Source of the DNA: JADCGM01 sp943368345
GTDB lineage: Bacteria > Pseudomonadota > Alphaproteobacteria > Sphingomonadales > Sphingomonadaceae
Assembly: GCA_943368345.1 (NCBI GenBank)
Contig: CALRKY020000006.1
Location: forward strand, 1-64,000
Direction: 5' to 3'
DNA: 64,000 nt
Part shown: positions 25,143 through 33,630 of the stretch, one piece after another
Layout: the number at the start of each line of letters is the position of its first letter
How positions within the stretch are numbered: the first letter of the stretch is position 1
Program-made: the position numbers and the translations under genes
The notes under the pieces: generated by a model
Databases searched by the model: none
What the model saw: the letters and a program-made list of their open reading frames with translations, nothing else
Told to the model about the DNA's origin: nothing

Positions 25143-25688
25143 TTATCCTTCAAAGTTGGGCTCTATACTAAACGTTCGGAATGCGCGTTTGAACACCTCT
25201 TGCAGATGCTCTGACGGTACGGAGAGGAAAGCACAGGCTACGGGGGCGAACGCCTCGATCGCGTCGATAGGATTTCTGAACTTCTGTCCCCGCCGAGAAA
25301 CATCGAGGACCCCATAGATCGCGTTTAGATCACCACGCTTTACCTTAGTCTCAAGATTGTGGCCGAACTTGTTACGGACCTTATTCAGCTGAGTGATGCC
25401 CGGCTTCACGAAAGCCGAGCTATTATGGCCGTTTGGGAGCAACGCGACCTTCTGTGCGAACGACAGTCTCGCCTTGCCGATGTCCTCGATTCCAAAGCCT
25501 TGTTCCAAGAATCGGGTCAGAAAATTCTCGATGATGAGATGAGCTCGCAATACCCGACCGATTGGATCATGGTCGATTGCTGCCAGCCTTAAAAACTCAC
25601 GATTTGCGCGATCAAACTCTTCTTCGACTTCGCCCCAGTGTGGCTCAAGGACCCGAAATATTGCGTCGATGCCATCTATGTCACGCAT
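25143..25688 (-). CDS. HEPN-like domain protein
   Basis: This 181-residue all-helical protein has HLIIENFLTRFLEQGF, a middle helix, and KVRNKFGH, which fits the R-x4-H ribonuclease signature of HEPN domains. HEPN proteins act as RNases in toxin-antitoxin and antiphage systems or as nucleotide-binding scaffolds. GGAGG precedes the ATG at 25688 (MRDIDG). No MNT-type nucleotidyltransferase partner is adjacent; the downstream gene is an unrelated membrane protein. The RNase function is inferred from one motif. Confidence 0.55.
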   Translation of the reverse strand: MRDIDGIDAIFRVLEPHWGEVEEEFDRANREFLRLAAIDHDPIGRVLRAHLIIENFLTRFLEQGFGIEDIGKARLSFAQKVALLPNGHNSSAFVKPGITQLNKVRNKFGHNLETKVKRGDLNAIYGVLDVSRRGQKFRNPIDAIEAFAPVACAFLSVPSEHLQEVFKRAFRTFSIEPNFEG

Positions 25689-25791
25689 TGCCCCGCCCCT
25701 CCAACGACCGCTAACACGTAACAACTGTTTTACGGCGAACGGCAAGAAGGGAGTCGTGAGCGGAATGGCGGCTTTTTCTTCGAATCAACCC

Positions 25792-25805
25792 GGAAGCCGA
25801 CGTTA
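25792..25805 (+). repeat. dispersed intergenic repeat, partial copy 4
   Basis: GGAAGCCGACGTTA matches 24617-24630 at 13 of 14 positions, just inside the right inverted repeat of the cassette. Confidence 0.4.
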
Positions 25806-25842
25806 AGGGTGCGGTCGAATTTGTCCACGCGGCCTAGACTAC

Positions 25843-27210
25843 TCACCCCCTCAACGCATCTCCCATTCGCCGCATAGCCGCTACCTTGGCGCCAAATGGT
25901 GCCCAGTCATCATGATCAGAGATTGCGGCCCAGATGGCTTCGATCTCCCCGATCAACAGGCTGCACGGCTCGGCGTCCGACCAATAGGGATGAACCGGTT
26001 CTGACGCCGCTTGATAGGTCGCGACCGCTTCGACAAAGGCGGCAAACGCCGGGAGCCGGTAGGTCGCTGCCGCTGGGCTACTCCGCAACTGGCCACCCCG
26101 CCAGTCGAACCAGAACCGGTCAAGCGGCATCCGCGTCTCGGTCAGTGCCGCCTCCATTGCGGTCAATAGAGCCGTGTCGGTATCCGCACCTTGCGAGACA
26201 ACCCCCAGGCGCTGGAGAATGGCGTCCCGCAATGCGGCCTCAAATCGGGCCGGGTAGGACGCAAAGGCCGGAATGACGCTGTCCGGCGGAGCTATTTCCC
26301 GCAGCGACAGCGCCAGCTGCTGCAAATTCCAATGAAATGCCTCGGCCTGTCGGCCAAAGGCATAAAGGCCCTGCCGGTCGAAATAAGCCGCAGTGAACGA
26401 CAGGTCATAGGTCGGCGCAAAGCGGTATGGGCCGTAGTCAAAACTCTCACCGGTGATGTTGATATTGTCGGTGTTGAGCACGCCGTGGACAAAACCGGCT
26501 GCCATATAGCCTGCGGCTTGCCGCGCTGCGCCGTCTACGGCGGCATCCATCAGCGCGGCAACCGGGTCGCCGACATCGGCATCCGGGAAATAGTGGCGCA
26601 GGACATAGTCGGTGAGGCGCCGGATATTCTCAGGCTGTTTCAGATAGGCCAACCGCTGGAACATCCCGTAGCGGATATGACTGTGGCTCAACCGCACCAT
26701 CACTGCCGAGCGCGTCGGCGACGGCTCATCCCCGCGTTCCAGGGCCTCCCCGGTTTCGATCAGCGAAAAAGTCTTCGAGGTTTCAACGCCCAGTGCCTCC
26801 AGCATTTCGGTAGCCAGCACTTCGCGGACTCCACCTTTCAGCGTCAGTCGGCCATCGCCGAACCGGCTGTACGGTGTCTGCCCCGAGCCCTTGGTACCAA
26901 GATCGAGCAGCCGGTCGCGGTCATCCCGCACCTGCGCAAACAGGAACCCGCGCCCGTCGCCGATATCAGGATTGTAAACGCGGAACTGATGGCCGTGATA
27001 GCGGAGCGCCAGCGGCACGGGCAGATTGTCCGGCAGCGGCTCGAACCGCCCGAAATGCCTCACCCAATCGGCATCGCCCAAATGGTCGAGCCCAACGCTG
27101 GCCGCCGCCCGGTCGTTGCGAAACCGCAAGCGATGTTCGGGAAACCGGGCCGGGGTGACGACATCATAAAAAGCATCTCCGAGTTCGGAGATTGCGCTGC
27201 CAGCGGCCAT
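25843..27210 (-). CDS. selO: protein adenylyltransferase SelO
   Basis: This 455-residue pseudokinase-fold AMPylase (formerly UPF0061/YdiU) transfers AMP to protein Ser/Thr/Tyr residues, notably in oxidative stress. Diagnostic blocks are RYHGHQFRVYNPDIGDGRGFLFAQ, DLGTKGSGQTPYSRFGDGRLTLKGGVREVL (given in parts), the SHIRYGMFQRLAYL segment and NTDNINITGESFDYGPYRF with the metal-binding Asn/Asp. The ATG at 27210 overlaps the TetR stop by one base, so the pair is coupled. Length is typical of the shorter alphaproteobacterial form. The C-terminal Sec found in some homologues is absent. Confidence 0.93.
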   Translation of the reverse strand: MAAGSAISELGDAFYDVVTPARFPEHRLRFRNDRAAASVGLDHLGDADWVRHFGRFEPLPDNLPVPLALRYHGHQFRVYNPDIGDGRGFLFAQVRDDRDRLLDLGTKGSGQTPYSRFGDGRLTLKGGVREVLATEMLEALGVETSKTFSLIETGEALERGDEPSPTRSAVMVRLSHSHIRYGMFQRLAYLKQPENIRRLTDYVLRHYFPDADVGDPVAALMDAAVDGAARQAAGYMAAGFVHGVLNTDNINITGESFDYGPYRFAPTYDLSFTAAYFDRQGLYAFGRQAEAFHWNLQQLALSLREIAPPDSVIPAFASYPARFEAALRDAILQRLGVVSQGADTDTALLTAMEAALTETRMPLDRFWFDWRGGQLRSSPAAATYRLPAFAAFVEAVATYQAASEPVHPYWSDAEPCSLLIGEIEAIWAAISDHDDWAPFGAKVAAMRRMGDALRG

Positions 27211-27878
27211 CAATCGTTGGCGGCGGTCGGTGCCGGGGTCCAGCCTTCGGCGGCGGTGACATAGCGGATGGTTTCATCGCGGATGGCGTTGCGTTCCTCT
27301 GGCGTGACCCCGGGCCGGAATGCCGCGTCGAGGGCGTTGCTGACGGCGGCATAGGTCAGGGAGGCGGCGACCGGGACATTGATATCGGTCCGCCCCTGCC
27401 GTGCCATCACTGCACCGATCTGCCGTTCAACCCAGCGGACCACGACTTCGCGCGATGCGAGGTAAAAGGGCTCGGCCTCCGGATGGTGGTGGTGGTGCGC
27501 GGTTTCAATTTTGGTGCAATTACCCTGCGTGCCACCGCTGACGATGGTCTCCCAGGCCTTGTTGGTTTCACAATAGGCAAAGCACCGCATGATGGTGCTG
27601 CGGGGGCCGAGTTCGTTCAGGGCTTCGCCGGGAAGCTGCATCGCCTCCACCATCCGTTCGCCGTACATCCGGCCAAGCTCGGTCAGCAAATTCCGCTTTG
27701 AACCGAAATGATAGAAAATAGAACCTTCCGACACATCGGCTTCGCGGGCGATGTCGGCGGTGCCGGTGTTGACGAAGCCGCGTGTCGAAAACAGCATATT
27801 CGCCGCCTCGAGCACGCGTTGCCGCGTTTCGGCCGGGTCGTAGCGCCGGGAGCGCGCGTCTACCGCACGGGTTGCCAT
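27210..27878 (-). CDS. TetR-family transcriptional regulator
   Basis: This 222-residue protein has an N-terminal helix-turn-helix (RQRVLEAANMLFSTRGF, TADIAREADVSEGSIFYHFGSKRNLL). The ligand-binding half has a His run (five His) at about residues 131-135, which may bind metal or be incidental. Translational coupling to selO suggests it controls selO or senses a stress that SelO answers. A divergent or upstream operator was not identified. Confidence 0.88.
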   Translation of the reverse strand: MATRAVDARSRRYDPAETRQRVLEAANMLFSTRGFVNTGTADIAREADVSEGSIFYHFGSKRNLLTELGRMYGERMVEAMQLPGEALNELGPRSTIMRCFAYCETNKAWETIVSGGTQGNCTKIETAHHHHHPEAEPFYLASREVVVRWVERQIGAVMARQGRTDINVPVAASLTYAAVSNALDAAFRPGVTPEERNAIRDETIRYVTAAEGWTPAPTAAND

Positions 27879-27947
27879 CAGATCGTCCCCTCAGACTTGT
27901 TTTTTTCAGGATATGGCGTTTTCTGAGTCGGAGTCAAAAGATTCAGT

Positions 27948-29708
27948 TCATGCCAGCCGGTCCGCGACAAAATCTCCCAGATATTCAAGTGTTGCAATCC
28001 GGCGGTACAGGCCCTGATCGCGCTGCACGGTGCCGTGCCGCCGGTCCATCCGGAAGAATCGCGCCATATGCGGGAAATGCAAGTCGATGACCCGGCCAAG
28101 GTAAATCGGCGTCAGTATCCCGCCGTGGCTGTCCTCGATCACCCGCCCCAGTCGCCGTTGCAGGGCATAGGATTGCCGCCGCAGCCACGGCGCTCTGGCC
28201 CGGGTGCTCCATTCCGACCAACGGTGGCCGAGCGTCGGCGGCTCGTCAAAACGGTGGCCATAGGCCGATGGATAATGCGCAAGTTTTGGATCGATGGCGG
28301 TCAGTAACGCCGCTTCAAACCGGCCAAGATTCTTGGCATGGATCGGGAGCTGCAGCGCCAGGTCAACCACCGCCGGTTCCAGGAATGGCATAAGATAGGC
28401 CCCGTGCCGCGCCACCAGACTGATCTCCCGCCCGAAGAAACTGCGGCAGCGGTGACGGGGGTAGAGATTTTCGATCATCTGCCGGTCGAGCGGATCGGTG
28501 CTCCCCGTTTGCCCGATTGACGCCAGCGCCTTGGCTTCGATCGCGTGGATGAAGGCGCGCGGGTCGAACGCCTCGGTCGTGTCCATCAGGGAATAGCGGG
28601 CGTAGAACGCCTCCACCACTTCGCGGGCCCGCAAGCGGCGGTCGGGCAAATAGAAGAAATTGCGAAAAACCTCGCCGCAGCCACCCGATACCGCAAGCTG
28701 CGCCTGTGCGGCGCGCTTGTGGCGGGCAAAGGCATTGCCGCCATTGTCAAACAAGCCGCCATCGGTGACCAGCGCGTCGGTTTCGTGGAAATTGCGCTCA
28801 ACCTGCTCTGGAAATTCATCCGGAGACACCTGACGCCAGGCGGCCTTCTGGAACACCTCGACCGGGAAGCCTTCGCCCGAACCAATCGCCCGGGCAATCT
28901 CGACATCCTCGTCACCCGGCGCGCCGTAAACATAGACATGCGGATTGACGCCCGCATCCCGCAGCAACGCCAGCGCCAGCCGCGAATCAAGACCTCCGGA
29001 CAGGGGGCACTGCATCTTGTCACCAAAATGATCGGCGAAGGGGCGCACCACCCGGCGGAGGCTGGCGGCAATTTGGTCCTGCAACTCGCCGAGGCTGGTC
29101 GCCGGAGTCGCAAGCGGAGCCGGGCGTGGGATGGACCGACGCACCGCCGTTGCCCCGAGTTCCAGTTCCACATCGGGCCCCAGCCGTTTCACCTCGGCAA
29201 ACACGCTGTCATCTCCGGTGGGAAAGACATTGAACGCGAATTCGTAGATGCCCTGCGGGTCCCAGTGCAGTCGGTCTATGCTGGTCGCGGTGGCCAGAAA
29301 GGATGTCGAAATCACCGACAGATCGGCGTCGTGGAACAGCTGGAATGCTCCGAACGAATCGGTGCGGACTCTGGTTCTCCCACCGGAGCGGACCAGGGCA
29401 GCAAAATGGCCGGTGGTGTCGGTCCAGACGCCGCCCGGCGAGCGGGCCGCATCGGTCAGCAGGGCTTGGAGCGCCGGCTCCCCCAACTGCCCCCGATAGG
29501 TCAGCGTTCCGGCAACGGCGGCAAACGCATCGTCGCGCTCCACAAACAGCTCAGGCCCGCCGTGGATATAGGGCACATGGAAACCGCGCCAGCCGGGGAC
29601 CTTGAGCGGCCTTGGGGCGGCAAACCCGTGCCGGTGAAACTGAACCTGCGCCGCCGCCAGCCGCGCCTCGGCCCGGTCATCGTCGCTGCAAAGATAGAAT
29701 CCGCCCAC
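27948..29708 (-). CDS. asparagine synthase-like protein
   Basis: This protein of about 586 residues has an Ntn-hydrolase-like N-terminal half (VGGFYLCSDDD... through FGAFQLFHDADLSVISTS) that lacks the catalytic Cys2 of class II amidotransferases. The asparagine-synthetase ATP-pyrophosphatase half has the PP-loop CPLSGGLDSRLAL. Related 'asparagine synthase-related' genes in Sphingomonads accompany glycan or peptide-modification genes. The GTG at 29708 is chosen because the conserved GGFY start follows; an ATG at 29786 would overlap the divergent glycosyltransferase start. The reaction is unknown. Confidence 0.75.
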   Translation of the reverse strand: MGGFYLCSDDDRAEARLAAAQVQFHRHGFAAPRPLKVPGWRGFHVPYIHGGPELFVERDDAFAAVAGTLTYRGQLGEPALQALLTDAARSPGGVWTDTTGHFAALVRSGGRTRVRTDSFGAFQLFHDADLSVISTSFLATATSIDRLHWDPQGIYEFAFNVFPTGDDSVFAEVKRLGPDVELELGATAVRRSIPRPAPLATPATSLGELQDQIAASLRRVVRPFADHFGDKMQCPLSGGLDSRLALALLRDAGVNPHVYVYGAPGDEDVEIARAIGSGEGFPVEVFQKAAWRQVSPDEFPEQVERNFHETDALVTDGGLFDNGGNAFARHKRAAQAQLAVSGGCGEVFRNFFYLPDRRLRAREVVEAFYARYSLMDTTEAFDPRAFIHAIEAKALASIGQTGSTDPLDRQMIENLYPRHRCRSFFGREISLVARHGAYLMPFLEPAVVDLALQLPIHAKNLGRFEAALLTAIDPKLAHYPSAYGHRFDEPPTLGHRWSEWSTRARAPWLRRQSYALQRRLGRVIEDSHGGILTPIYLGRVIDLHFPHMARFFRMDRRHGTVQRDQGLYRRIATLEYLGDFVADRLA

Positions 29709-29784
29709 CGGCTTCTCATAGCCGGACGGGTTTCTGGCACAAGCACCGCTTGTCGCCGAACCCCTTCGCCGCCAAGGTGCGGCC

Positions 29785-30915
29785 ATGACGCGCCGTCCCC
29801 GTATTCTCCATGCCCATTCGACCTTCGACCTTGGTGGTAAGGAGGCGCGGTCGGTGGCGCTGATCAATGCGTTCGGCGACGCCTACGCGCATGACATTGT
29901 TTCCGCCGACCGCCAGGCCCTTGGTGCGGCGCGGTTGATTGATTCCGGCATCTCCCACCGCCTGATGCCGCCGGAGGTGCCACCGCTCGAAGGCTGGCCT
30001 AGCCTCAAACGCTGGCGGGCGCTGGCGGCGGTGATTGCGCGCTATGACCTGCTGCTGACCTATAATTGGGGATCGATGGACGCGGTGATGGCCAATCGGC
30101 TGTTCGCGCGCATTCCGCATGTCCACCACGAAGATGGCTTCAACCAAGACGAGGTGGTCCGGCAGAAGCCGAAACGGGTGTTGTTCCGGCGGCTGGCGCT
30201 GGCCAGAACCCGCCGGCTGGTGGTCCCGTCCCGCAATCTGGCGCGGATTGCCCGGACGGTCTGGCATCAGCCGGAGCAGCGGATCGCCTATATCCCCAAT
30301 GGCATCGACATGGCTTTGTTTGATCTGCCGCCCGCCCCGGATGCCATCACCGGCTTTGCGCGGCGCCCGGGTGAGCTGGTGGTCGGAACGCTCGCTGGCC
30401 TCAGACCGGTGAAGAACCTGCCCCGGCTGGTCAGGGCCTTTGCGGCAGCAGCAGAGGGCAAGTCCGCCCGGCTGGTGATTGTCGGCAGCGGCCCGGAGGA
30501 CGCGGCAATCCGGGCCGAAGCGGCCGCACTCGGCATCGCCGACCGGGTGCACCTGCCGGGCTTCCTGCCTCACCCCAGCCGCTATGTCGGCCTGTTCGAC
30601 ATTTTCGCCCTGTCATCCGACAGCGAACAATTCCCGATCAGCCTGGTTGAGGCGATGGCCGCCGGGCTGCCAGCCGTCTCCACCGATGTCGGTGACGTGC
30701 GGGAAATCCTCGCCGAACCCAACCGGGCCCTGCTCGCCGCCCCAATCGACGAACCCGCACTCGCCCGACACCTCGCCACGCTTCTCGACAGCCCAACCCT
30801 TCGCACCACCCTCGGCACCGCCAACAAGACCCGCGTCGCCACCAGCTTCAGCCATACCAATATGGTTGAGACGTACCGCGCCCTGTACGAGGCGGCATTG
30901 GGGCAGCACTCCTAG
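29785..30915 (+). CDS. glycosyltransferase family 4
   Basis: This 376-residue GT-B enzyme has an N-terminal acceptor domain (ILHAHSTFDLGGKEARS), the middle signatures YIPNGIDMALF and VGTLAGLRPVKNLPRLV, and the C-terminal donor-binding motif SDSEQFPISLVEAMAAGLPAVSTDVGDVREI with the E-x7-E arrangement. It probably transfers a sugar to an envelope glycan or lipid. It is divergent from the asparagine-synthase-like gene and may be functionally paired with it. It ends convergently with the lipoprotein at 30960. Confidence 0.9.
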   Translation: MTRRPRILHAHSTFDLGGKEARSVALINAFGDAYAHDIVSADRQALGAARLIDSGISHRLMPPEVPPLEGWPSLKRWRALAAVIARYDLLLTYNWGSMDAVMANRLFARIPHVHHEDGFNQDEVVRQKPKRVLFRRLALARTRRLVVPSRNLARIARTVWHQPEQRIAYIPNGIDMALFDLPPAPDAITGFARRPGELVVGTLAGLRPVKNLPRLVRAFAAAAEGKSARLVIVGSGPEDAAIRAEAAALGIADRVHLPGFLPHPSRYVGLFDIFALSSDSEQFPISLVEAMAAGLPAVSTDVGDVREILAEPNRALLAAPIDEPALARHLATLLDSPTLRTTLGTANKTRVATSFSHTNMVETYRALYEAALGQHS

Positions 30916-30959
30916 ACTGCCTACGATAAACTGCTGTGCATTCGGGAAATTGAAGGTCG

Positions 30960-32945
30960 CTACAATCCCTGACAAACATTGTTGGCGTTGGAGTCGAGGA
31001 AGGGTGCAAAGGGGCAACTGACATAACGCAGGCGGGCACCCGCCCCCACGGGCACCACGACCTGATCGGCGCGGATTGCGACGGGGGCGTTGGTGATGCT
31101 GCCGCCGAGCCGGACACTGGCGTTGTTGGTACCGAGGAACGATATCATGTCATCCTGGTCGATACCGTCGCCGGAGACCCCAATGGCACCGACCATGACA
31201 TTGCCGCGGTAGACCGGGACAGCACCGGCGAAGATTTGCAGGCCGTTCTGCAACCGATTCTGTCCCGGTGCTGCATCAGGCAGGAACGTGCAGCGGGCTG
31301 CGGTATCGGCGCCACCGCCCGACACAAACACGACGTGCTGGACGACATTCTGGACCAGAAGAGCAGATTGGAGACCGGTCGAAAAGGGGCTGAACTGTCC
31401 GATCGGGCGTGATAGCGGACCATTGGGCCGACCGACTTCGCCATCCGGATAATAGGGTCGCGCCAGATTGCCGATTGATCGGTCACCAAAGGCCACGGCG
31501 CCGGTCAGAGCGCCCGCCGTGCCGGGCAGGAACGCCGCCATCCGTCCCACAAAGGCGCGGACATTGGGGTCGGCGGCACCACCCGGCACGGTCACGCCGC
31601 CAAGGTCTGCAGCACCGCGCGGGCCGGAGAGCAAAGCCACACTGCGCGCCTTTTGGAGGGACACGTCGATGCCGAAAATCGGCGCATCGGGGGAACGGAC
31701 CAACCCGAGCGACACACCGCGCGTATCAATTACCGAAATCGAAACCTCGGCCCGACTGTCGAGTGGCCGCCGGATCTGTGCCCGGGCCCGGGCCATGACC
31801 TTGAAGGCTTCCTCCAGCAACGCCCGCGTTTCAGCAGCGGTAAGCGGCGTCGCGACGTCGCCGGCATCAGTCCCACCCCGCACCGGGTAGCGGTTCGTGC
31901 CGGACCCGTCGGTCAGAATATAGGCGTCGGGGTCACTGAACTCCGCAAGCGTTGCCTTGCGGATGCCTGATGCCTCGGTGCCATAGGCAGCCCCAGCCAA
32001 CGGGGCGAGCGTCGCCGGGCCATAATAGCCGGTCACCGGCACCAGGCTGCCAAGCGCCGCCGAAACAGCAGCAAAGCTGCGGGCCGTCGCGGGGGTCGAG
32101 CGCAGCGACGCAACATCTTGGTCGATGTAGCGCAGCAGCGATCCGTCCACCGATACCCGTTCAGCGCGAATCTCGGTCGGCGCGGCAAAGCCGACTGATC
32201 CGGCAACCGCGATCAATTCCTCGTCATCGGTGTCGATATCCCGAACCTCGGTATCGAGGCCATAATCACCGTCGCCCATCACGCCGATGCCGCCGACGAC
32301 GACGCCGTTCTTATACAGCGGCAGGCCACCTGGATCAGCGGCAAGGCCAAGCGGGGCGCGCTTCGGGCCGATCAACGCATCGGGCGTCGCCGTTCCCAGA
32401 AAGCGCCGGGACAGATCGGAACAGGGAAGCTGGCTGAACTGCACCCCGAACAACGGACCGCTTTCGAGCCCCGGCGTCAGGGTGCTTGGCGGGAAATGTT
32501 CCTGAACGATCATGCTGGCCGTCCGGGTTGAAAAGGCATTGCCGCTTGACGACAAATAGGCTCCGGTGACCGCTTTTGAGATGGCGGCGAGGGCTGCAGG
32601 GACCGCGACACCCTGGAAATCGGTATTGCCGACCGTTCCGGCGCGAAGTGTCGCCATGGCTGGCGCCCCATTCATCCGGAACACTGCGAGCACATTGCCG
32701 ACTCGGTCAGTCACGGCGACGACCGAAGGCCGGTTGCGGGCGGCCGCTTCCTCCACCGCTTGCGCGACGATCTGGCCAACCTCGGCCGAAGTCAGCGCCA
32801 ATTGCGCGGGTTGGGTGAATAGGCCAACAGGCGTCGGGGTAATCGGTGGGTTCGCCGCTGGAGAGGTGCTGCTGCCTCCGCCACCGCACGAGGTCAGCAT
32901 CAGCATCGCACAAAGTGCTGTTCCGATTGCCTGCGAAATCTTCAT
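30960..32945 (-). CDS. lipoprotein with two GlcG/HbpS-like domains
   Basis: This 661-residue protein has a lipobox (LMLTSC, then Gly4). Two GlcG/HbpS (DUF336) domains are suggested: one near 55-230 (ALTSAEVGQIVAQAVEEAAARNRP, VVAVTDRVGNVLAVFRMNGAPAMATLR, then GGIGVMGDGD) and a second near 400-650 (VSISVIDTRGVSLGLVRSPDAPIFGIDVSLQKARS..., GAIGVSGDGIDQDD). HbpS-type proteins bind haem or sense redox stress. It probably sits on the outer membrane. It follows a TetR gene in a long minus-strand series containing a sulfatase. Start at 32945 is set by the signal peptide. Confidence 0.78.
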   Translation of the reverse strand: MKISQAIGTALCAMLMLTSCGGGGSSTSPAANPPITPTPVGLFTQPAQLALTSAEVGQIVAQAVEEAAARNRPSVVAVTDRVGNVLAVFRMNGAPAMATLRAGTVGNTDFQGVAVPAALAAISKAVTGAYLSSSGNAFSTRTASMIVQEHFPPSTLTPGLESGPLFGVQFSQLPCSDLSRRFLGTATPDALIGPKRAPLGLAADPGGLPLYKNGVVVGGIGVMGDGDYGLDTEVRDIDTDDEELIAVAGSVGFAAPTEIRAERVSVDGSLLRYIDQDVASLRSTPATARSFAAVSAALGSLVPVTGYYGPATLAPLAGAAYGTEASGIRKATLAEFSDPDAYILTDGSGTNRYPVRGGTDAGDVATPLTAAETRALLEEAFKVMARARAQIRRPLDSRAEVSISVIDTRGVSLGLVRSPDAPIFGIDVSLQKARSVALLSGPRGAADLGGVTVPGGAADPNVRAFVGRMAAFLPGTAGALTGAVAFGDRSIGNLARPYYPDGEVGRPNGPLSRPIGQFSPFSTGLQSALLVQNVVQHVVFVSGGGADTAARCTFLPDAAPGQNRLQNGLQIFAGAVPVYRGNVMVGAIGVSGDGIDQDDMISFLGTNNASVRLGGSITNAPVAIRADQVVVPVGAGARLRYVSCPFAPFLDSNANNVCQGL

Positions 32946-33023
32946 GGTCGCCCGTCTGCCCCCGCCGCTCACCCGCCAACTGTAGCGAGGTGATGATTTC
33001 ATGCAATCCGGGAAGCGCAGCAA

Positions 33024-33605
33024 TCAGGCGGTTAAATGACTCAATGTGACGGAGATTTGCTGCTCGATCACCCGACGCGCCATGGCTTCCGGCAGGGCTT
33101 GTTCACTGCGCAGCCGCTGCCACACCTCAAAACTCAGCAGCAGGTCGATGGCCTCGAACAGGTCGGGACCACATTCGGCGGGCAGCACCGATCCGAGTCG
33201 CGCCCGCATCAGTTTCAGGGTTTGCTGATATTCCGCCTGCATCGCGGGCGATTCGTGGCGGTGGGCGTCTCCGGCGCGTTTGAACGGCATCAGCCGTTCA
33301 TAGGTCGTCAGGCGGCGGTCAATCGTCTCGGCCAATTGCCCGCGCCAATCCGACGATGCGAACGGCACCAGCCACATCTGATACTGGCTGGCGATGCGCA
33401 GCGACATTTCCCGGTACAGGCTTTCCATGTCGCGGAAATGCCGGAACACACTGCGCAGCCCCACCTCGGCGCGCGCCGCCACCTCCTCCGCGCTCGGCGT
33501 GATCGCCCCCGCCTCGACGAGATCGATCATCGCGGTGACGATCTGGTCCCGACTGCGCTGCGACCGCCGCCGCCGCCCATCGGTGGAAGGTTGAGTGCTG
33601 GTCAT
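33024..33605 (-). CDS. TetR-family transcriptional regulator
   Basis: This 193-residue protein has an N-terminal helix-turn-helix (RDQIVTAMIDLVEAGAITPSAEEVAARAEVGLRSVFRHF, split over three helices) and a helical sensor half. It lies 25 bases after sulfatase 1 in the same orientation. It is the only regulator encoded inside the sulfatase/dehalogenase cluster, so it is the prime candidate for binding the twin palindromes at 36153-36167 and 43597-43611. That assignment is inference. Confidence 0.87.
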   Translation of the reverse strand: MTSTQPSTDGRRRRSQRSRDQIVTAMIDLVEAGAITPSAEEVAARAEVGLRSVFRHFRDMESLYREMSLRIASQYQMWLVPFASSDWRGQLAETIDRRLTTYERLMPFKRAGDAHRHESPAMQAEYQQTLKLMRARLGSVLPAECGPDLFEAIDLLLSFEVWQRLRSEQALPEAMARRVIEQQISVTLSHLTA

Positions 33606-33630
33606 GTCATCGGCCCCCTATCAGGGCCGA

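Larger units (their letters stand above)
24534..25836. mobile_element. 1.3-kb cassette bounded by 19-bp inverted repeats
   Basis: TAGGCTGCGTGGACAAATT (24534-24552) and the reverse complement of 25818-25836 match at 18 of 19 positions. They enclose two minus-strand genes, one HEPN-like, plus at least three copies of short GC-rich repeats. There is no transposase inside, so it could be a non-autonomous (MITE-like) element, a recombination-generated insertion, or a cassette mobilised in trans. It separates yibQ from selO. The repeat is seen directly; mobility is inferred. Confidence 0.45.

Noticed and set aside
25143..25688. HEPN/MNT toxin-antitoxin pair
   Set aside because: No nucleotidyltransferase antitoxin gene lies next to the HEPN-like gene; the neighbour is a small membrane-anchored unknown.
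27948..29708. Lasso-peptide C protein (asparagine-synthetase homologue)
   Set aside because: No transglutaminase-type B protein, PqqD-like B1 or small precursor gene lies nearby, and the length and neighbours fit the asparagine-synthase-related glycan group better.
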